A stretch of DNA of 61,531 nt from Alphaproteobacteria bacterium UBA3760. GTDB lineage: Bacteria > Pseudomonadota > Alphaproteobacteria > Rs-D84. The stretch spans positions 1 to 61,531 of the forward strand of contig DFGC01000012.1 in the NCBI GenBank assembly GCA_002371155.1. Reading direction: 5' to 3'. This document shows, piece by piece, positions 15,568 through 24,305 of the stretch. The translations under genes and the position numbers were made by a program. The first letter of the stretch is position 1; the number at the start of each line of letters is the position of its first letter. The notes beneath the pieces were generated by a model. The model did no database searches. It was not told the DNA's origin and saw only the letters and a list, made by a program, of their open reading frames with translations.

Positions 15568-18210
15568 TTATTGTTTATTTGGCCTATTTATTATCAAATT
15601 TCCACCAACACCGCTCGCCGCGCCGACGCCAGCCACCACCGCACCGGTCTTGATACGCGTTTCTGATTTTGCCGCATCATCGGCAATACGCGATATATCG
15701 TTTTCATTTCCAATCGACGCGCGATAAAGTGATGCATATGTTCCATTTTGCACACCCGACCCAACATCATCATATAAACCGGTATATTCGCGTTTGAATA
15801 CAACCGCCGATTCAATACCGGGCGCATATCCCAACGCGTCTTTGCGTTCATGCAAATCATCCGCCAACGCAACATATTCGCTGTATAAACCCGTCAAAGC
15901 ATTTTCACCACCAACATTTACCGATTTTTCATTAAAACGATACCGCCGCCCACCAACCCTGCATTGCATTTTTTGCGTGTACGCCGCCATATCCGCCGCC
16001 GCATCCACGTCCGCCGATTGTTCGGCAATCCCAGACGCCAATTGCATTCCACCAATTCCCGTCGCCCCAATCGCCGCACCCGACATCAGACGGTTTTTCA
16101 ACGACATTTCGTTTTCCCGCGCAGACGCATATTCTTCTTCGGCCCCCTTTACTTGTTCTTGTAATTTTTTATCGACGCAAACACCGCGACGCAGTATAAA
16201 TTCATCACTTTCACATTCCGATGGCACACATTTTCCATCACGCACAACTAATGTTTTTGCGTGTAATGCAGATTTATTGACATCATCACACATCCAAACG
16301 CACTTGGTCGGATTTTTCGCATTATCAAATTTATATTCATCAATGCACTTTGTCGGAACACAGATTTCACCCCGCACCGCAACCGTTTCCGCATTCAACA
16401 AACCCGGTGCATTCGCATCACAAATTTCAACACACACGCCACTATCCAAATTATACCCATTGACACAATCCGTCGGAACACATTGATTTTCAATCCAATT
16501 TCCACTCGTCGCGTGTAAATTATTTAATTCCGTTGCGGAACATTCACGCGCAAATTTTGCGTGATATGTTTTTGCACCACTTGTCCCCGCCGCAATTTCA
16601 ATTTTAGATTGTGGCGAATCACAATTCGCATCATTTTCACACCAACCCAAAAAACGGAATCCATCGGCAACATCCGTTGGAACATGCTCTATCGTTATGC
16701 CCCTATCATACGCATATTCATAAGTTTTTGATTGTGTTCCACCCGCACCATTATTCCATGACAAAGTAATTTGATATGTTTTGGCATTTGTGCAATATGC
16801 ATTATACGCCCCACTATTCACAATTGTTTCATATCCGGTTTTGCATGCCGTTTCATAATGACATTGCTCATTCACCATACTTAAAACACATGTTGCATTT
16901 GTATTATCTTTGCACGGCAAACAACACAATTTGCCTCCCGTCAGTTCATATTCACCAACACACCCCGTCGGGACACATTGATTATTTTCTGGGCGACCAT
17001 TTAACGCATGCAATCCCGCCAAAACATCCGCGCTGCAAATTTCAACACACACCGCATCATCCGTTCCACCCTTTTCCAAACGATATCCGTCTTTGCACTC
17101 CGTCGGGACACATGGCAACCCTGGTTTTTGCGCTGTTTTCTTTCTTCCTTTCTTTGCATGCAACCGTTTCAAAAAATCATCATTACAAGCATTCTCAACA
17201 ACCAGCGCTTCAACCACATTCTTTTTGATAACCGGTTCTGGTTCCAAATTTATTGTTAAATTTTCACCACAATTTACAATCTGACTTTTATACGTTGAAA
17301 ACCCTACTTGTAATTTGCAATTACTTGGGACATTACTATCCTTAAAATCAAATTTTCCGTCAATATCCGTAGGATGCACCCTGCCAGACGTTCCGGATAA
17401 CTTATCACCGTTTTCATCAACAAAAAATACCGTTGCCCCAGGCAACCCTACCCCATCTTCATCCAACACAACACCACTGACCCGTATTGTTCCGGTCCCC
17501 GTCCGCGCACTGGACGCACCACGCGCCACAACATTTCTGGTATTCTCAACACTTTCTGATTTTTTTGTTTCAACCTTCTTATCGTCCGATTTTAATTGTT
17601 CGGTTGAATTTGACTTTTGTTCCGTATTCGTATTTTCCGATTCCGTGGGCGCAACCGTCGCCACACTTGCGGATTTCTGTGCTGTGGGCGCACTTTCTGT
17701 CTTTGCCGGTTTTTTCGCCGATTCAGGATGCAATTCCGCATATGTTTTTACGCCTTTTTCAATCAACAATTTTTCTATATTTTTACACGGTTTATCATAT
17801 CCATCGCTTTGTCCTTGTTCATTCTTACTTGTACACACCGAATCATTATTTATATGCTCGCGAACAAAGTCCAACAATGTGCCTTTTTTTGTTCCAAACC
17901 CCTGCACAACGGGATAATTTATCTCCGCATTTATATTCGCACCACGATTTACAAACTCTTCAACAATTTTATCACGTCTATTATTACCACAACATTCCGC
18001 AACAGCCAATTCTATTCCAGACATATTTTTATATGTCGGATTTGATATTTTTGCATTGAGCATCTCTGGGTTCTTGTTTAATAAATCCCGAACCCCAGAC
18101 ACATCATCACGCATAATCGCTTTTTCCAAACTAACCGATGCGCCCAACACCGGCGCATGAAACGCGCACACGGCAATCATTATAAAAAAAGCACGATAAA
18201 AACGACCCAT
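15568..18210 (-). CDS. Exported ankyrin / carboxypeptidase-regulatory-like / cysteine-rich protein
   Basis: 880 residues; the ATG follows GGAGAG at 9 bp. In order: a signal peptide (to about residue 23), ankyrin-like repeats ~25-140 (MRDDVSGVRDLLNKN, FVNRGANINAE), a Ser/Thr/Lys-rich linker, a carboxypeptidase regulatory-like beta domain (SGVVLDEDGVGLPGATVFF), cysteine modules of the CVPTxCxxGYxL type with one Flg_new-like repeat (FLGWC, TYHAKF), and the glycine-zipper C-terminal module shared with the next gene. It ends in RPNKQ. Probably a sister of the downstream gene 62 bp away. A surface or periplasmic role is inferred; no enzyme site is seen. Confidence 0.82.
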   Translation of the reverse strand: MGRFYRAFFIMIAVCAFHAPVLGASVSLEKAIMRDDVSGVRDLLNKNPEMLNAKISNPTYKNMSGIELAVAECCGNNRRDKIVEEFVNRGANINAEINYPVVQGFGTKKGTLLDFVREHINNDSVCTSKNEQGQSDGYDKPCKNIEKLLIEKGVKTYAELHPESAKKPAKTESAPTAQKSASVATVAPTESENTNTEQKSNSTEQLKSDDKKVETKKSESVENTRNVVARGASSARTGTGTIRVSGVVLDEDGVGLPGATVFFVDENGDKLSGTSGRVHPTDIDGKFDFKDSNVPSNCKLQVGFSTYKSQIVNCGENLTINLEPEPVIKKNVVEALVVENACNDDFLKRLHAKKGRKKTAQKPGLPCVPTECKDGYRLEKGGTDDAVCVEICSADVLAGLHALNGRPENNQCVPTGCVGEYELTGGKLCCLPCKDNTNATCVLSMVNEQCHYETACKTGYETIVNSGAYNAYCTNAKTYQITLSWNNGAGGTQSKTYEYAYDRGITIEHVPTDVADGFRFLGWCENDANCDSPQSKIEIAAGTSGAKTYHAKFARECSATELNNLHATSGNWIENQCVPTDCVNGYNLDSGVCVEICDANAPGLLNAETVAVRGEICVPTKCIDEYKFDNAKNPTKCVWMCDDVNKSALHAKTLVVRDGKCVPSECESDEFILRRGVCVDKKLQEQVKGAEEEYASARENEMSLKNRLMSGAAIGATGIGGMQLASGIAEQSADVDAAADMAAYTQKMQCRVGGRRYRFNEKSVNVGGENALTGLYSEYVALADDLHERKDALGYAPGIESAVVFKREYTGLYDDVGSGVQNGTYASLYRASIGNENDISRIADDAAKSETRIKTGAVVAGVGAASGVGGNLIINRPNKQ
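15674..16144 (-). repeat. 471-bp paralogue block, copy 2
   Basis: The second copy of the block at 13326-13796, lying in the same position (3' part) of the upstream paralogue. No insertion or deletion is needed to align the two. Confidence 0.85.
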
Positions 18211-18266
18211 GAAAATTATCTCTCCATGGGTGTTATTATATCACAAAAAAATATTTTTCTTTACAA

Positions 18267-18659
18267 CTATTTTACATTTTCGTGCAAATCTGCAATAACA
18301 CGATTTTTCAATCCGCGCGGCAACAATGGAAACACACACGGCACTTTTTTACCAACGGCTTTTTTGTCCGCACTGCGTTTCGATTTTACATTTTTCAACA
18401 AATCATTTTCACTATTCCACAACGATGCACGCACAATCAGTGTTTTAAAACCAAAATCCGTTTTATAATAACGCGTAAAATGCAGATTCGATTTCACACC
18501 GTTCGATTTCAGGATATATTTCACAACCGGTAATTCAGACAATTTTCTTAGACGAAAATAAACATATTTTTTTCCATCTGACGCCCTTAATGTTTCAACA
18601 TCACGACACAATGCCCACAATAATTCAGAACTCTGATTTGTATCCAAACTGTAATTCAT
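18267..18659 (-). CDS. Hypothetical protein
   Basis: 130 residues from the ATG at 18659 (after GAAAGGGG); the frame is open further upstream through the rpsU terminator, which is unlikely to be coding. It is basic, with no signal peptide, and contains YVYFRLRKLSELPVVKYIL and a Lys-rich stretch (KSKRSADKKAVGKK). No family recognised. It lies between rpsU and the exported paralogues, all on the minus strand. Confidence 0.55.
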   Translation of the reverse strand: MNYSLDTNQSSELLWALCRDVETLRASDGKKYVYFRLRKLSELPVVKYILKSNGVKSNLHFTRYYKTDFGFKTLIVRASLWNSENDLLKNVKSKRSADKKAVGKKVPCVFPLLPRGLKNRVIADLHENVK

Positions 18660-18681
18660 ACCAATACCCCTTTCCTCAGAA

Positions 18682-18715
18682 AAAATCGCCAGGATTTTTT
18701 TCCTGGCGATAAAAA
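18682..18715 (-). terminator. Terminator of rpsU
   Basis: On the minus strand ATCGCCAGGA, an A-rich loop, TCCTGGCGAT then TTTTTT, starting 25 bp past the rpsU stop. Confidence 0.85.
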
Positions 18716-18739
18716 TTGAAAAACCAAACACAACCGATA

Positions 18740-18946
18740 TTAAAAACCAAATACCATGCGTTGCTTTGATTGACGTTTCTTTTCGTTACGCACCGCCTCT
18801 TCTGCCTTGCGTTTGCGTTTTGTTGTCGGTTTTTCGTAACGTTGACGTTCTTTCATTTCGCGATACAGACCCTCTTTCTGTGATTTGCGTTTTGCAACAC
18901 GCAGTGCCTGTTCAACATTATTATCACGAACCAAAACTTTGACCAT
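18740..18946 (-). CDS. rpsU: 30S ribosomal protein S21
   Basis: 68 residues, basic, with the typical VLVRDNNVEQALRVAKRKSQKEG start and a Lys/Arg-rich tail. S21 helps mRNA binding on the 30S platform. The ATG follows GGGGGTGAATATATA. It is followed by its own terminator, so it is expressed separately from the main ribosomal block. Confidence 0.96.
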   Translation of the reverse strand: MVKVLVRDNNVEQALRVAKRKSQKEGLYREMKERQRYEKPTTKRKRKAEEAVRNEKKRQSKQRMVFGF

Positions 18947-19065
18947 TATATATTCACCCCCTTTTGGCGAATTTTGTATTATTCTTAACTTTTTAATTCT
19001 ATGCCCGTCTCAATCGCTGTCGCGATTCTGCCGCGGCACTGAATTTTGGCAAACCACTATTGGTG

Positions 19066-19101
19066 GCCTGCCACCCATAGCGTCGCAGACGCGAAAGGTG
19101 G
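19066..19101. repeat. tRNA-associated palindromic repeat, copy 2
   Basis: Arms CCACCC and a slightly altered GGTGG around GCGTCGCAGACGC. It begins at the CCA end of tRNA-Ala and overlaps it, so it could act as its processing or termination hairpin. See copy 1 at 9908. Confidence 0.6.
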
Positions 19102-19174
19102 TGGAGCTGATCAGACTCGAACTGACGACCCTCTGCTTGCAAAGCAGATGCTCTACCAACTGAGCTACAACCCC
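19099..19174 (-). tRNA. tRNA-Ala (anticodon UGC)
   Basis: 76 nt with encoded CCA. Acceptor GGGGTTG pairs with CAGCTCC (including G-T pairs), the D-arm is GCTCAGTTGGTAGAGC, the anticodon loop TTTGCAA gives UGC, and the T-arm has GTTCGAGTC. Confidence 0.95.
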
Positions 19175-19231
19175 AAAACTTTTACGGAATCGCGCCATTT
19201 TGACAGACCCGTCACTCTCACAAAGCAACTT

Positions 19232-19266
19232 ACCTCTACCAACCCGGCTACAACCCCAAAACTTTC
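19232..19266 (-). pseudogene. tRNA-Ala 5' fragment, degenerate copy 1
   Basis: On the minus strand it reads AAAGTTTTGGGGTTGTAGC then a short change and GTTGGTAGAG, matching the leader, acceptor 5' strand and D-arm of tRNA-Ala at 19099-19174. No anticodon or 3' half follows. Confidence 0.7.
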
Positions 19267-19270
19267 CATG

Positions 19271-19334
19271 GGCTCTACCAACTTTATCGCGGCGGTGCCA
19301 TGCACCGACGGATGAGATACAACCCCAAAACTCT
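19271..19334 (-). pseudogene. tRNA-Ala 5' fragment, degenerate copy 2, with insert in D-arm
   Basis: The minus strand again begins AGTTTTGGGGTTGTA and ends GTTGGTAGAGC, but about 30 bp with a CGGTGCATGGCACCG hairpin is inserted in the D-arm. Together with copy 1 and the real tRNA it forms three direct repeats of the tRNA 5' end. Confidence 0.65.
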
Positions 19335-19409
19335 ATCTTCCTATTCCAGAAAGCTCACATATTTTATACATTTATTTCAAATAAGTCAAATAAAAAATCA
19401 TTTTACATA

Positions 19410-19437
19410 TTGACAAAAAAAATTTCTAATATAAACT
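19410..19437 (+). promoter_or_regulatory. Promoter for the two-gene unit at 19.5-20.7 kb
   Basis: TTGACA at 19410-19415 and TAAACT at 19432-19437 with 16 bp between; an alternative TATAAA at 19430 would be spaced 14 bp. It lies about 30 bp upstream of the start codon. Confidence 0.45.
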
Positions 19438-19466
19438 AAAACCGATAATAATGGAGTGTGATTAGC

Positions 19467-20228
19467 ATGGAACAAAAACCGATAACTTTGACTTGTGATT
19501 ATTTATACAAGAAAGACGCAACCACAACATTTTATAATTGTGGCAATGGCAACGACACCATCGCATTGTTTTCTGGGTTTGGTCAAACCGTTGTCCAACA
19601 CAATGTCCTGAAAGCCGTTTTTGATTGGGCAATGGCGGAACAATATCAAATTGTCGTCGTTGAAACATTTATAAATGACATTAAAACATGCGCACAAAAA
19701 ACAAAATACGAATACAACGATTTCCAAAAATTGATTGATATAATATTGGGGATTATTCCAACAATAACGCATAATTACCCACATATCATCGCACACAGCA
19801 CACCAACAATTCCAATCGCAAAAAATTTCAGCAACAGTATCCAAACAAAACAGGCCGTATTGGCAAAATCCGCAACATTTTTTGCACCATTTCCAACAAA
19901 TTCCAATATATTGGACAGCCTGCAACGCGGAACCCGGGACGAAGATATAAAAAACCAAATAACCAATATAAAAACATTTGCAGAAAAATTGTTCGCAGAG
20001 GAAATACAACCGACACAGATGGGGAAATATAAATTTCCATTTGGACTGGTTGCCGGAAAAAAAGACACCACCGCACCAGCAGAACATACATCAAAGTTAG
20101 TCACAGATGCTGCGAATTCAAATATTGTATGGACGGCCGTAAACGAAAATCACAATTTTTCTAAAATTCCACAGCCAGAAATTATAAAAATTGTAAAAGC
20201 ACAAATCGAACGTACAAAAGGTGAATAA
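19467..20228 (+). CDS. Alpha/beta-hydrolase-like protein
   Basis: 253 residues from the ATG at 19467, 10 bp after GGAG; an in-frame GTG at 19458 is too close to that site. An alpha/beta-hydrolase fold is suggested by ALFSGFGQT (oxyanion-side strand), a candidate nucleophile Ser in IIAHSTP, the acid in LVAGKKDTTAP and the His in NENHNFS. The nucleophile elbow lacks the usual GxSxG. It could be a diverged esterase or a non-enzymatic relative. The stop is followed 1 bp later by the next gene. Confidence 0.55.
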   Translation: MEQKPITLTCDYLYKKDATTTFYNCGNGNDTIALFSGFGQTVVQHNVLKAVFDWAMAEQYQIVVVETFINDIKTCAQKTKYEYNDFQKLIDIILGIIPTITHNYPHIIAHSTPTIPIAKNFSNSIQTKQAVLAKSATFFAPFPTNSNILDSLQRGTRDEDIKNQITNIKTFAEKLFAEEIQPTQMGKYKFPFGLVAGKKDTTAPAEHTSKLVTDAANSNIVWTAVNENHNFSKIPQPEIIKIVKAQIERTKGE

Positions 20229-20229
20229 A

Positions 20230-20724
20230 ATGCCACTAAACATAAATACTTTAACCAAATACATGCAAACCGAACCAGAATCCGATTTTTCAATTGAATA
20301 TCCCGAATGGAATACCCGATATGAAAAAATAAATGCCACATTAAAACATTTTGGTATAACCCCATCGTATGGCGATAACAATCCATATCTGGCAAAAAAT
20401 CCACGTGAATTACGAAAAATCATAAATACATATTTCACAAAATATTACAAAACATCTCGTATCGTATACGGCACATTCAAACAAGAATGTTTAATTCCGC
20501 ATATTACGCCCGATCAAAATATATATGATGCAAAACTGCACCGCGAACACACAACAATCGATTGGTGCCCGGAACTTGCATTATGTTCTTTTTTTTACAA
20601 AATCGAAAAACGATTCCGAATTATAATCCCAGAAGAAAAAGCATCCGAATTGGATACTTTGCACAAATGGTGCAATTATATTGCAACGACCAAAGAAATC
20701 ACAATACCACAAAACACAAAATAA
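20230..20724 (+). CDS. Hypothetical protein
   Basis: 164 residues from the ATG at 20230, preceded by AAAGGTGA inside the end of the upstream gene, so the two are coupled. It is soluble, with no signal peptide or clear motif; it contains KQECLIPHITPDQ and a Lys/Glu-rich C-terminal half. No family recognised. It converges on clpB across a shared terminator. Confidence 0.6.
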   Translation: MPLNINTLTKYMQTEPESDFSIEYPEWNTRYEKINATLKHFGITPSYGDNNPYLAKNPRELRKIINTYFTKYYKTSRIVYGTFKQECLIPHITPDQNIYDAKLHREHTTIDWCPELALCSFFYKIEKRFRIIIPEEKASELDTLHKWCNYIATTKEITIPQNTK

Positions 20725-20725
20725 A

Positions 20726-20757
20726 AAAAATCGGGGTTAAACCCCGATTTTTATTTT
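20726..20757. terminator. Bidirectional terminator between convergent genes
   Basis: AAAATCGGGGTT, loop AA, ACCCCGATTTTT. T runs are present on both strands and it overlaps the clpB stop codon. Confidence 0.85.
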
Positions 20758-22808
20758 ACCGTTAATTCATCACCATGCACATCAACATACACCGTTGCGC
20801 CATCGGTAATCACGCCTGATAAAATCAAATCTGCGATTTTATCTTCGACGGCACTCATTATCAACCGTTTCAACGGTCGCGCACCAAACACCGCATCATA
20901 CCCGTGCGTTGCCAACCATTTGATTGCCGGCGCCGTCACATCCAATGTGATATTGCGTTCGGCTAAGCGACGCGACAAATTACGCAACTGGATTTTAACA
21001 ATGCCATCCATCACATCAGGTGCCAATTCATTAAAGAATAAAATATCATCTATTCTGTTTATGAATTCCGGCCGGAAATGTTTTTTCACCGCATCCATCG
21101 ATGGCAAATTACTGGTCATGATAATAATTGTGTTTGTGAAATTAACAACATGACCCTGACCATCGGTTAAACGACCATCATCCAGAATTTGTAAAAATAC
21201 ATTAAACACATCTGGATGCGCCTTTTCAATTTCATCAAACAACAACACCTGATACGGACGACGACGCACAGATTCCGTCAACACACCACCCGCATCATAC
21301 CCGACATATCCCGGGGGCGCACCAATTAAACGCGCAACCGAATGTGGTTCCATATATTCACTCATATCGATTCGGGTCATGGCCGTATCATCATTAAACA
21401 GATATTCCGCCAATGCTTTGGCAACCTCGGTCTTACCAACACCGGTTGGCCCCAAAAACATAAAACTGGCAATCGGACGACGCGGGTCAGACAATCCCGC
21501 GCGCGAACGCCGAATCGCACGCGCAATAACATTTAATGCGGCATCTTGCCCCACAACGCGTTTGCGCAATTCGTCCTCGATATTTAATAATTTCGATTGT
21601 TCTTCGGTGCTCAGTTTATCCGCCGGCACCCCGGTCCATTTACTGACCACCATGGCGATATGTTCCGGCAGCACCGTTTTATATTCGCGTGCATCCGCAT
21701 TCATCTTTTTTATTTTTTCAGTCAATTCTGGTATTTTTCCATATTGCAACGCAGATGCCTTTTCATAATCCCCGGTGCGCACCGCCGTTGCAACCTCGGC
21801 TTTTGCCGCATCCAATGCCGCCATTGCATCTGACAGGCCGCGCATTTTTTCTTGTTCTGCATGCCATGCATCGGTCAATTTTTTCGATTCTTCTTCGGTT
21901 TTTTTAATAAGGCTTTCCAATTCAACCAATCGCCGTTTTGATTCATCATCTTTTTCTTTTTTCAATGCCTGTTGTTCGATTTTTAATTGTTGCAAGCGTC
22001 TATCAACCTCGTCCAATGCATCTGGCTTAGACGATATTTCAATACGAACACGCGCAGCGGCCTCGTCAATCAAATCGATTGCTTTATCCGGCAAAAAACG
22101 GTCTGTGATATAACGATTAGACAATTTTACCGCCGACACCAATGCCGCATCAGAAATACGCACACCATGATGACCCTCATATTTTTCCTTTAATCCACGC
22201 AATATAGAAATCGTATCATCAACCGTTGGTTCTTCGACATATACGGGTTGAAAACGACGCGCCAACGCCGGGTCTTTTTCGATATACTGACGATATTCAT
22301 CCAATGTGGTCGCACCCAAACAGTGCAATTCACCACGCGCCAACATTGGTTTTAATAAATTTCCAGCGTCCATAGACCCCTCACCCTTGCCGGCACCGAC
22401 CATAGTATGCAATTCATCTATGAACAAAATAATTTGACCATTTGAATCTTTGACCGCCTTTAATATCGCCTTTAACCGGGCCTCGAATTGACCGCGATAC
22501 ATTGCGCCCGCCATCAACGCCCCCATATCCAGCGACAATAATTTTTTATTCTGCAAATTTTCCGGAATATCACGCGACACGATACGTTCCGCCAAACCTT
22601 CGACAATGGCGGTTTTTCCAACGCCCGGATTTCCAATCAAAACCGGATTATTTTTTGTTCGGCGCGATAAAACCTGGATAGTCCGACGAATTTCTTCATC
22701 GCGTCCAATAACCGGGTCCAATTTACCGTCCGCCGCCAGTTTTGTAAAATCAGTCGTATATTTTGCAATCGCCTGATCTGGCGTTTCATTCATTTCTTCT
22801 GGATTCAT
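20751..22808 (-). CDS. clpB: Chaperone ClpB, short form lacking the N-domain
   Basis: AAA+ disaggregase that works with DnaK to pull proteins out of aggregates. Two AAA+ domains are intact: GNPGVGKT with FIDELHTMVGAG, and GPTGVGKT with LLFDEIEKAHPD. Between them is a coiled-coil M-domain (~100 residues from DEVDRRLQQL), which marks ClpB rather than ClpA or ClpC. Pore tyrosines are present (AMYRGQ, PGYVGYD). The ATG at 22808 follows GAGGTGA and gives 685 residues; the usual N-terminal substrate domain (~140 residues) is absent. The upstream open frame encodes only hydrophobic, AT-rich sequence with no Clp_N similarity. This resembles the short ClpB that E. coli makes from an internal start. 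Confidence 0.95.
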   Translation of the reverse strand: MNPEEMNETPDQAIAKYTTDFTKLAADGKLDPVIGRDEEIRRTIQVLSRRTKNNPVLIGNPGVGKTAIVEGLAERIVSRDIPENLQNKKLLSLDMGALMAGAMYRGQFEARLKAILKAVKDSNGQIILFIDELHTMVGAGKGEGSMDAGNLLKPMLARGELHCLGATTLDEYRQYIEKDPALARRFQPVYVEEPTVDDTISILRGLKEKYEGHHGVRISDAALVSAVKLSNRYITDRFLPDKAIDLIDEAAARVRIEISSKPDALDEVDRRLQQLKIEQQALKKEKDDESKRRLVELESLIKKTEEESKKLTDAWHAEQEKMRGLSDAMAALDAAKAEVATAVRTGDYEKASALQYGKIPELTEKIKKMNADAREYKTVLPEHIAMVVSKWTGVPADKLSTEEQSKLLNIEDELRKRVVGQDAALNVIARAIRRSRAGLSDPRRPIASFMFLGPTGVGKTEVAKALAEYLFNDDTAMTRIDMSEYMEPHSVARLIGAPPGYVGYDAGGVLTESVRRRPYQVLLFDEIEKAHPDVFNVFLQILDDGRLTDGQGHVVNFTNTIIIMTSNLPSMDAVKKHFRPEFINRIDDILFFNELAPDVMDGIVKIQLRNLSRRLAERNITLDVTAPAIKWLATHGYDAVFGARPLKRLIMSAVEDKIADLILSGVITDGATVYVDVHGDELTVK

Positions 22809-22989
22809 AAAATCACCTCTTTTTTTACTGTTATGATATATAATGCGGAACAAAAATATTTCAATAACCCCCAGGAAAACAAACCACAAAAAAAATATAA
22901 AAAAAATAAACTTGAAACCGTGCCCCACTTGTGCGATAAATACAAAACACAAAAAATAGAAAATTATAAAAACAACAACGGAGAAAAAA

Positions 22990-24252
22990 ATGTTCAAAAT
23001 TACAGATATTCATGCCCGTCAAATTATGGATTCCCGTGGCAATCCAACGGTCGAATGTGATGTTAGATTGTCCGGTGGGGCATGCGGTCGCGCGGCGGTG
23101 CCATCGGGCGCATCAACCGGCAGTTTCGAGGCACTGGAACTGCGCGATGGTGGCACCGCATACATGGGCAAAGGTGTTTTGACGGCGGTTAAAAACGTGA
23201 ACGAAATTATTCGCCCAGCACTGATTGGTATGACGGCAACATCACAAAACGAAATCGACGAAAAAATGTTGGAATTGGATGGCACACCAAACAAAGACAA
23301 ATTGGGGGCAAATGCAATTTTGGCGGTATCTTTATCGGTTGCAAATGCCGCGGCAAAACAAAAACAAATCCCATTATATAAATATATTGCTGAAATTTAT
23401 GGAAATCAAAATCCATGCGTTTTACCACGTCCAATGATGAATATTATAAACGGTGGTGCGCATGCCGACAACGGTCTGGACGCCCAAGAATTCATGATTA
23501 TTCCAAACGGTGCACACAGTGAATTCGAAGCGATTCGCATGGGATCTGAAATTTTCCACAACTTAAAAAAAATATTAAAATCATCAAACAATTCGACAAA
23601 TGTCGGCGACGAAGGCGGTTTTGCCCCAAACTTTAATTCCTGTGACGAGGCATTATCGACAATCGTTGACGCGATAAAACAGGCGGGTTATATCCCCGGC
23701 GACCAAGTATCCATCGGATTGGATGTCGCGGCATCTGAATTTTATCATGACGGCGTATATAATTTTGAGGGTAAAAAATTATCCGCCGACGAAATGATTG
23801 AATTCTTTGATAAATTATGCGCAAAATACCCAATCATTTCTATCGAAGATGCCCTGGCCGAGGAAGATTGGGCGGGCTGGAAAAAACTGACCGCGAAATT
23901 GGGCGACCGTATTCAATTGGTTGGCGATGATTTATTTGTGACCAATCCGATTCGTTTGAAAAAAGGTATCGAAAACAATGTTGCAAACGCGATTTTGATT
24001 AAATTTAATCAAATTGGAACACTGTCCGAAACATTGCGCACAATTCGCATGGCCCAAGACGCAAATTATGGTGTCGTGGTATCTCATCGCAGTGGTGAAA
24101 CCGAAGACACATTTATCGCAGATTTATCGGTTGCAACAAATGCCGGACAAATCAAAACTGGTTCAATGTCACGCACCGACCGCATGGCAAAATACAACCA
24201 ATTGGTTCGTATCGAAGAAGAACTGGACAAATCGGCAAAATACGGTTTATAA
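22990..24252 (+). CDS. eno: Enolase
   Basis: Converts 2-phosphoglycerate to phosphoenolpyruvate; in many bacteria it also joins the RNA degradosome. The 420 residues are complete: ARQIMDSRGNPTVE at the N-terminus, the acidic metal ligands (DVAASEFY, SIEDALAEEDW, VGDDLFVTN), catalytic Lys in ILIKFNQIGT (Phe replaces the usual Val), and SHRSGETEDTFIAD. The start follows GGAGAAAA. It diverges from clpB with 181 bp between. Confidence 0.98.
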   Translation: MFKITDIHARQIMDSRGNPTVECDVRLSGGACGRAAVPSGASTGSFEALELRDGGTAYMGKGVLTAVKNVNEIIRPALIGMTATSQNEIDEKMLELDGTPNKDKLGANAILAVSLSVANAAAKQKQIPLYKYIAEIYGNQNPCVLPRPMMNIINGGAHADNGLDAQEFMIIPNGAHSEFEAIRMGSEIFHNLKKILKSSNNSTNVGDEGGFAPNFNSCDEALSTIVDAIKQAGYIPGDQVSIGLDVAASEFYHDGVYNFEGKKLSADEMIEFFDKLCAKYPIISIEDALAEEDWAGWKKLTAKLGDRIQLVGDDLFVTNPIRLKKGIENNVANAILIKFNQIGTLSETLRTIRMAQDANYGVVVSHRSGETEDTFIADLSVATNAGQIKTGSMSRTDRMAKYNQLVRIEEELDKSAKYGL

Positions 24253-24270
24253 TATGCATAAATAGAGTAT

Positions 24271-24296
24271 AGGGGGGCGAAAACAAACGCCCCCTG
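24271..24296 (+). terminator. Possible terminator of eno
   Basis: GGGGGCG, loop AAAACAAA, CGCCCCC, followed by TGATTTATAAA. The stem is strong but the T tract is poor. Confidence 0.5.
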
Positions 24297-24305
24297 ATTT
24301 ATAAA

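Noticed and set aside
13446..18059. Long plus-strand open frames opposite the cysteine-rich genes
   Set aside because: They are antisense to genes with signal peptides, recognisable domains and ribosome-binding sites, and repeat only because the sense strands are paralogous.
18660..18731. Longer start for the hypothetical gene at 18267
   Set aside because: The extension runs through the rpsU terminator hairpin; the ATG at 18659 has a good ribosome-binding site.
22840..22880. Sigma-32 heat-shock promoter for clpB
   Set aside because: TTGAAA is followed by CCGCAT after only about 10 bp, shorter than the accepted spacing; not strong enough to annotate.
22809..22997. N-terminal extension of ClpB in the upstream open frame
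   Set aside because: The residues are AT-codon-driven Phe/Ile/Val with no Clp_N similarity, and the good ribosome-binding site is at 22808.
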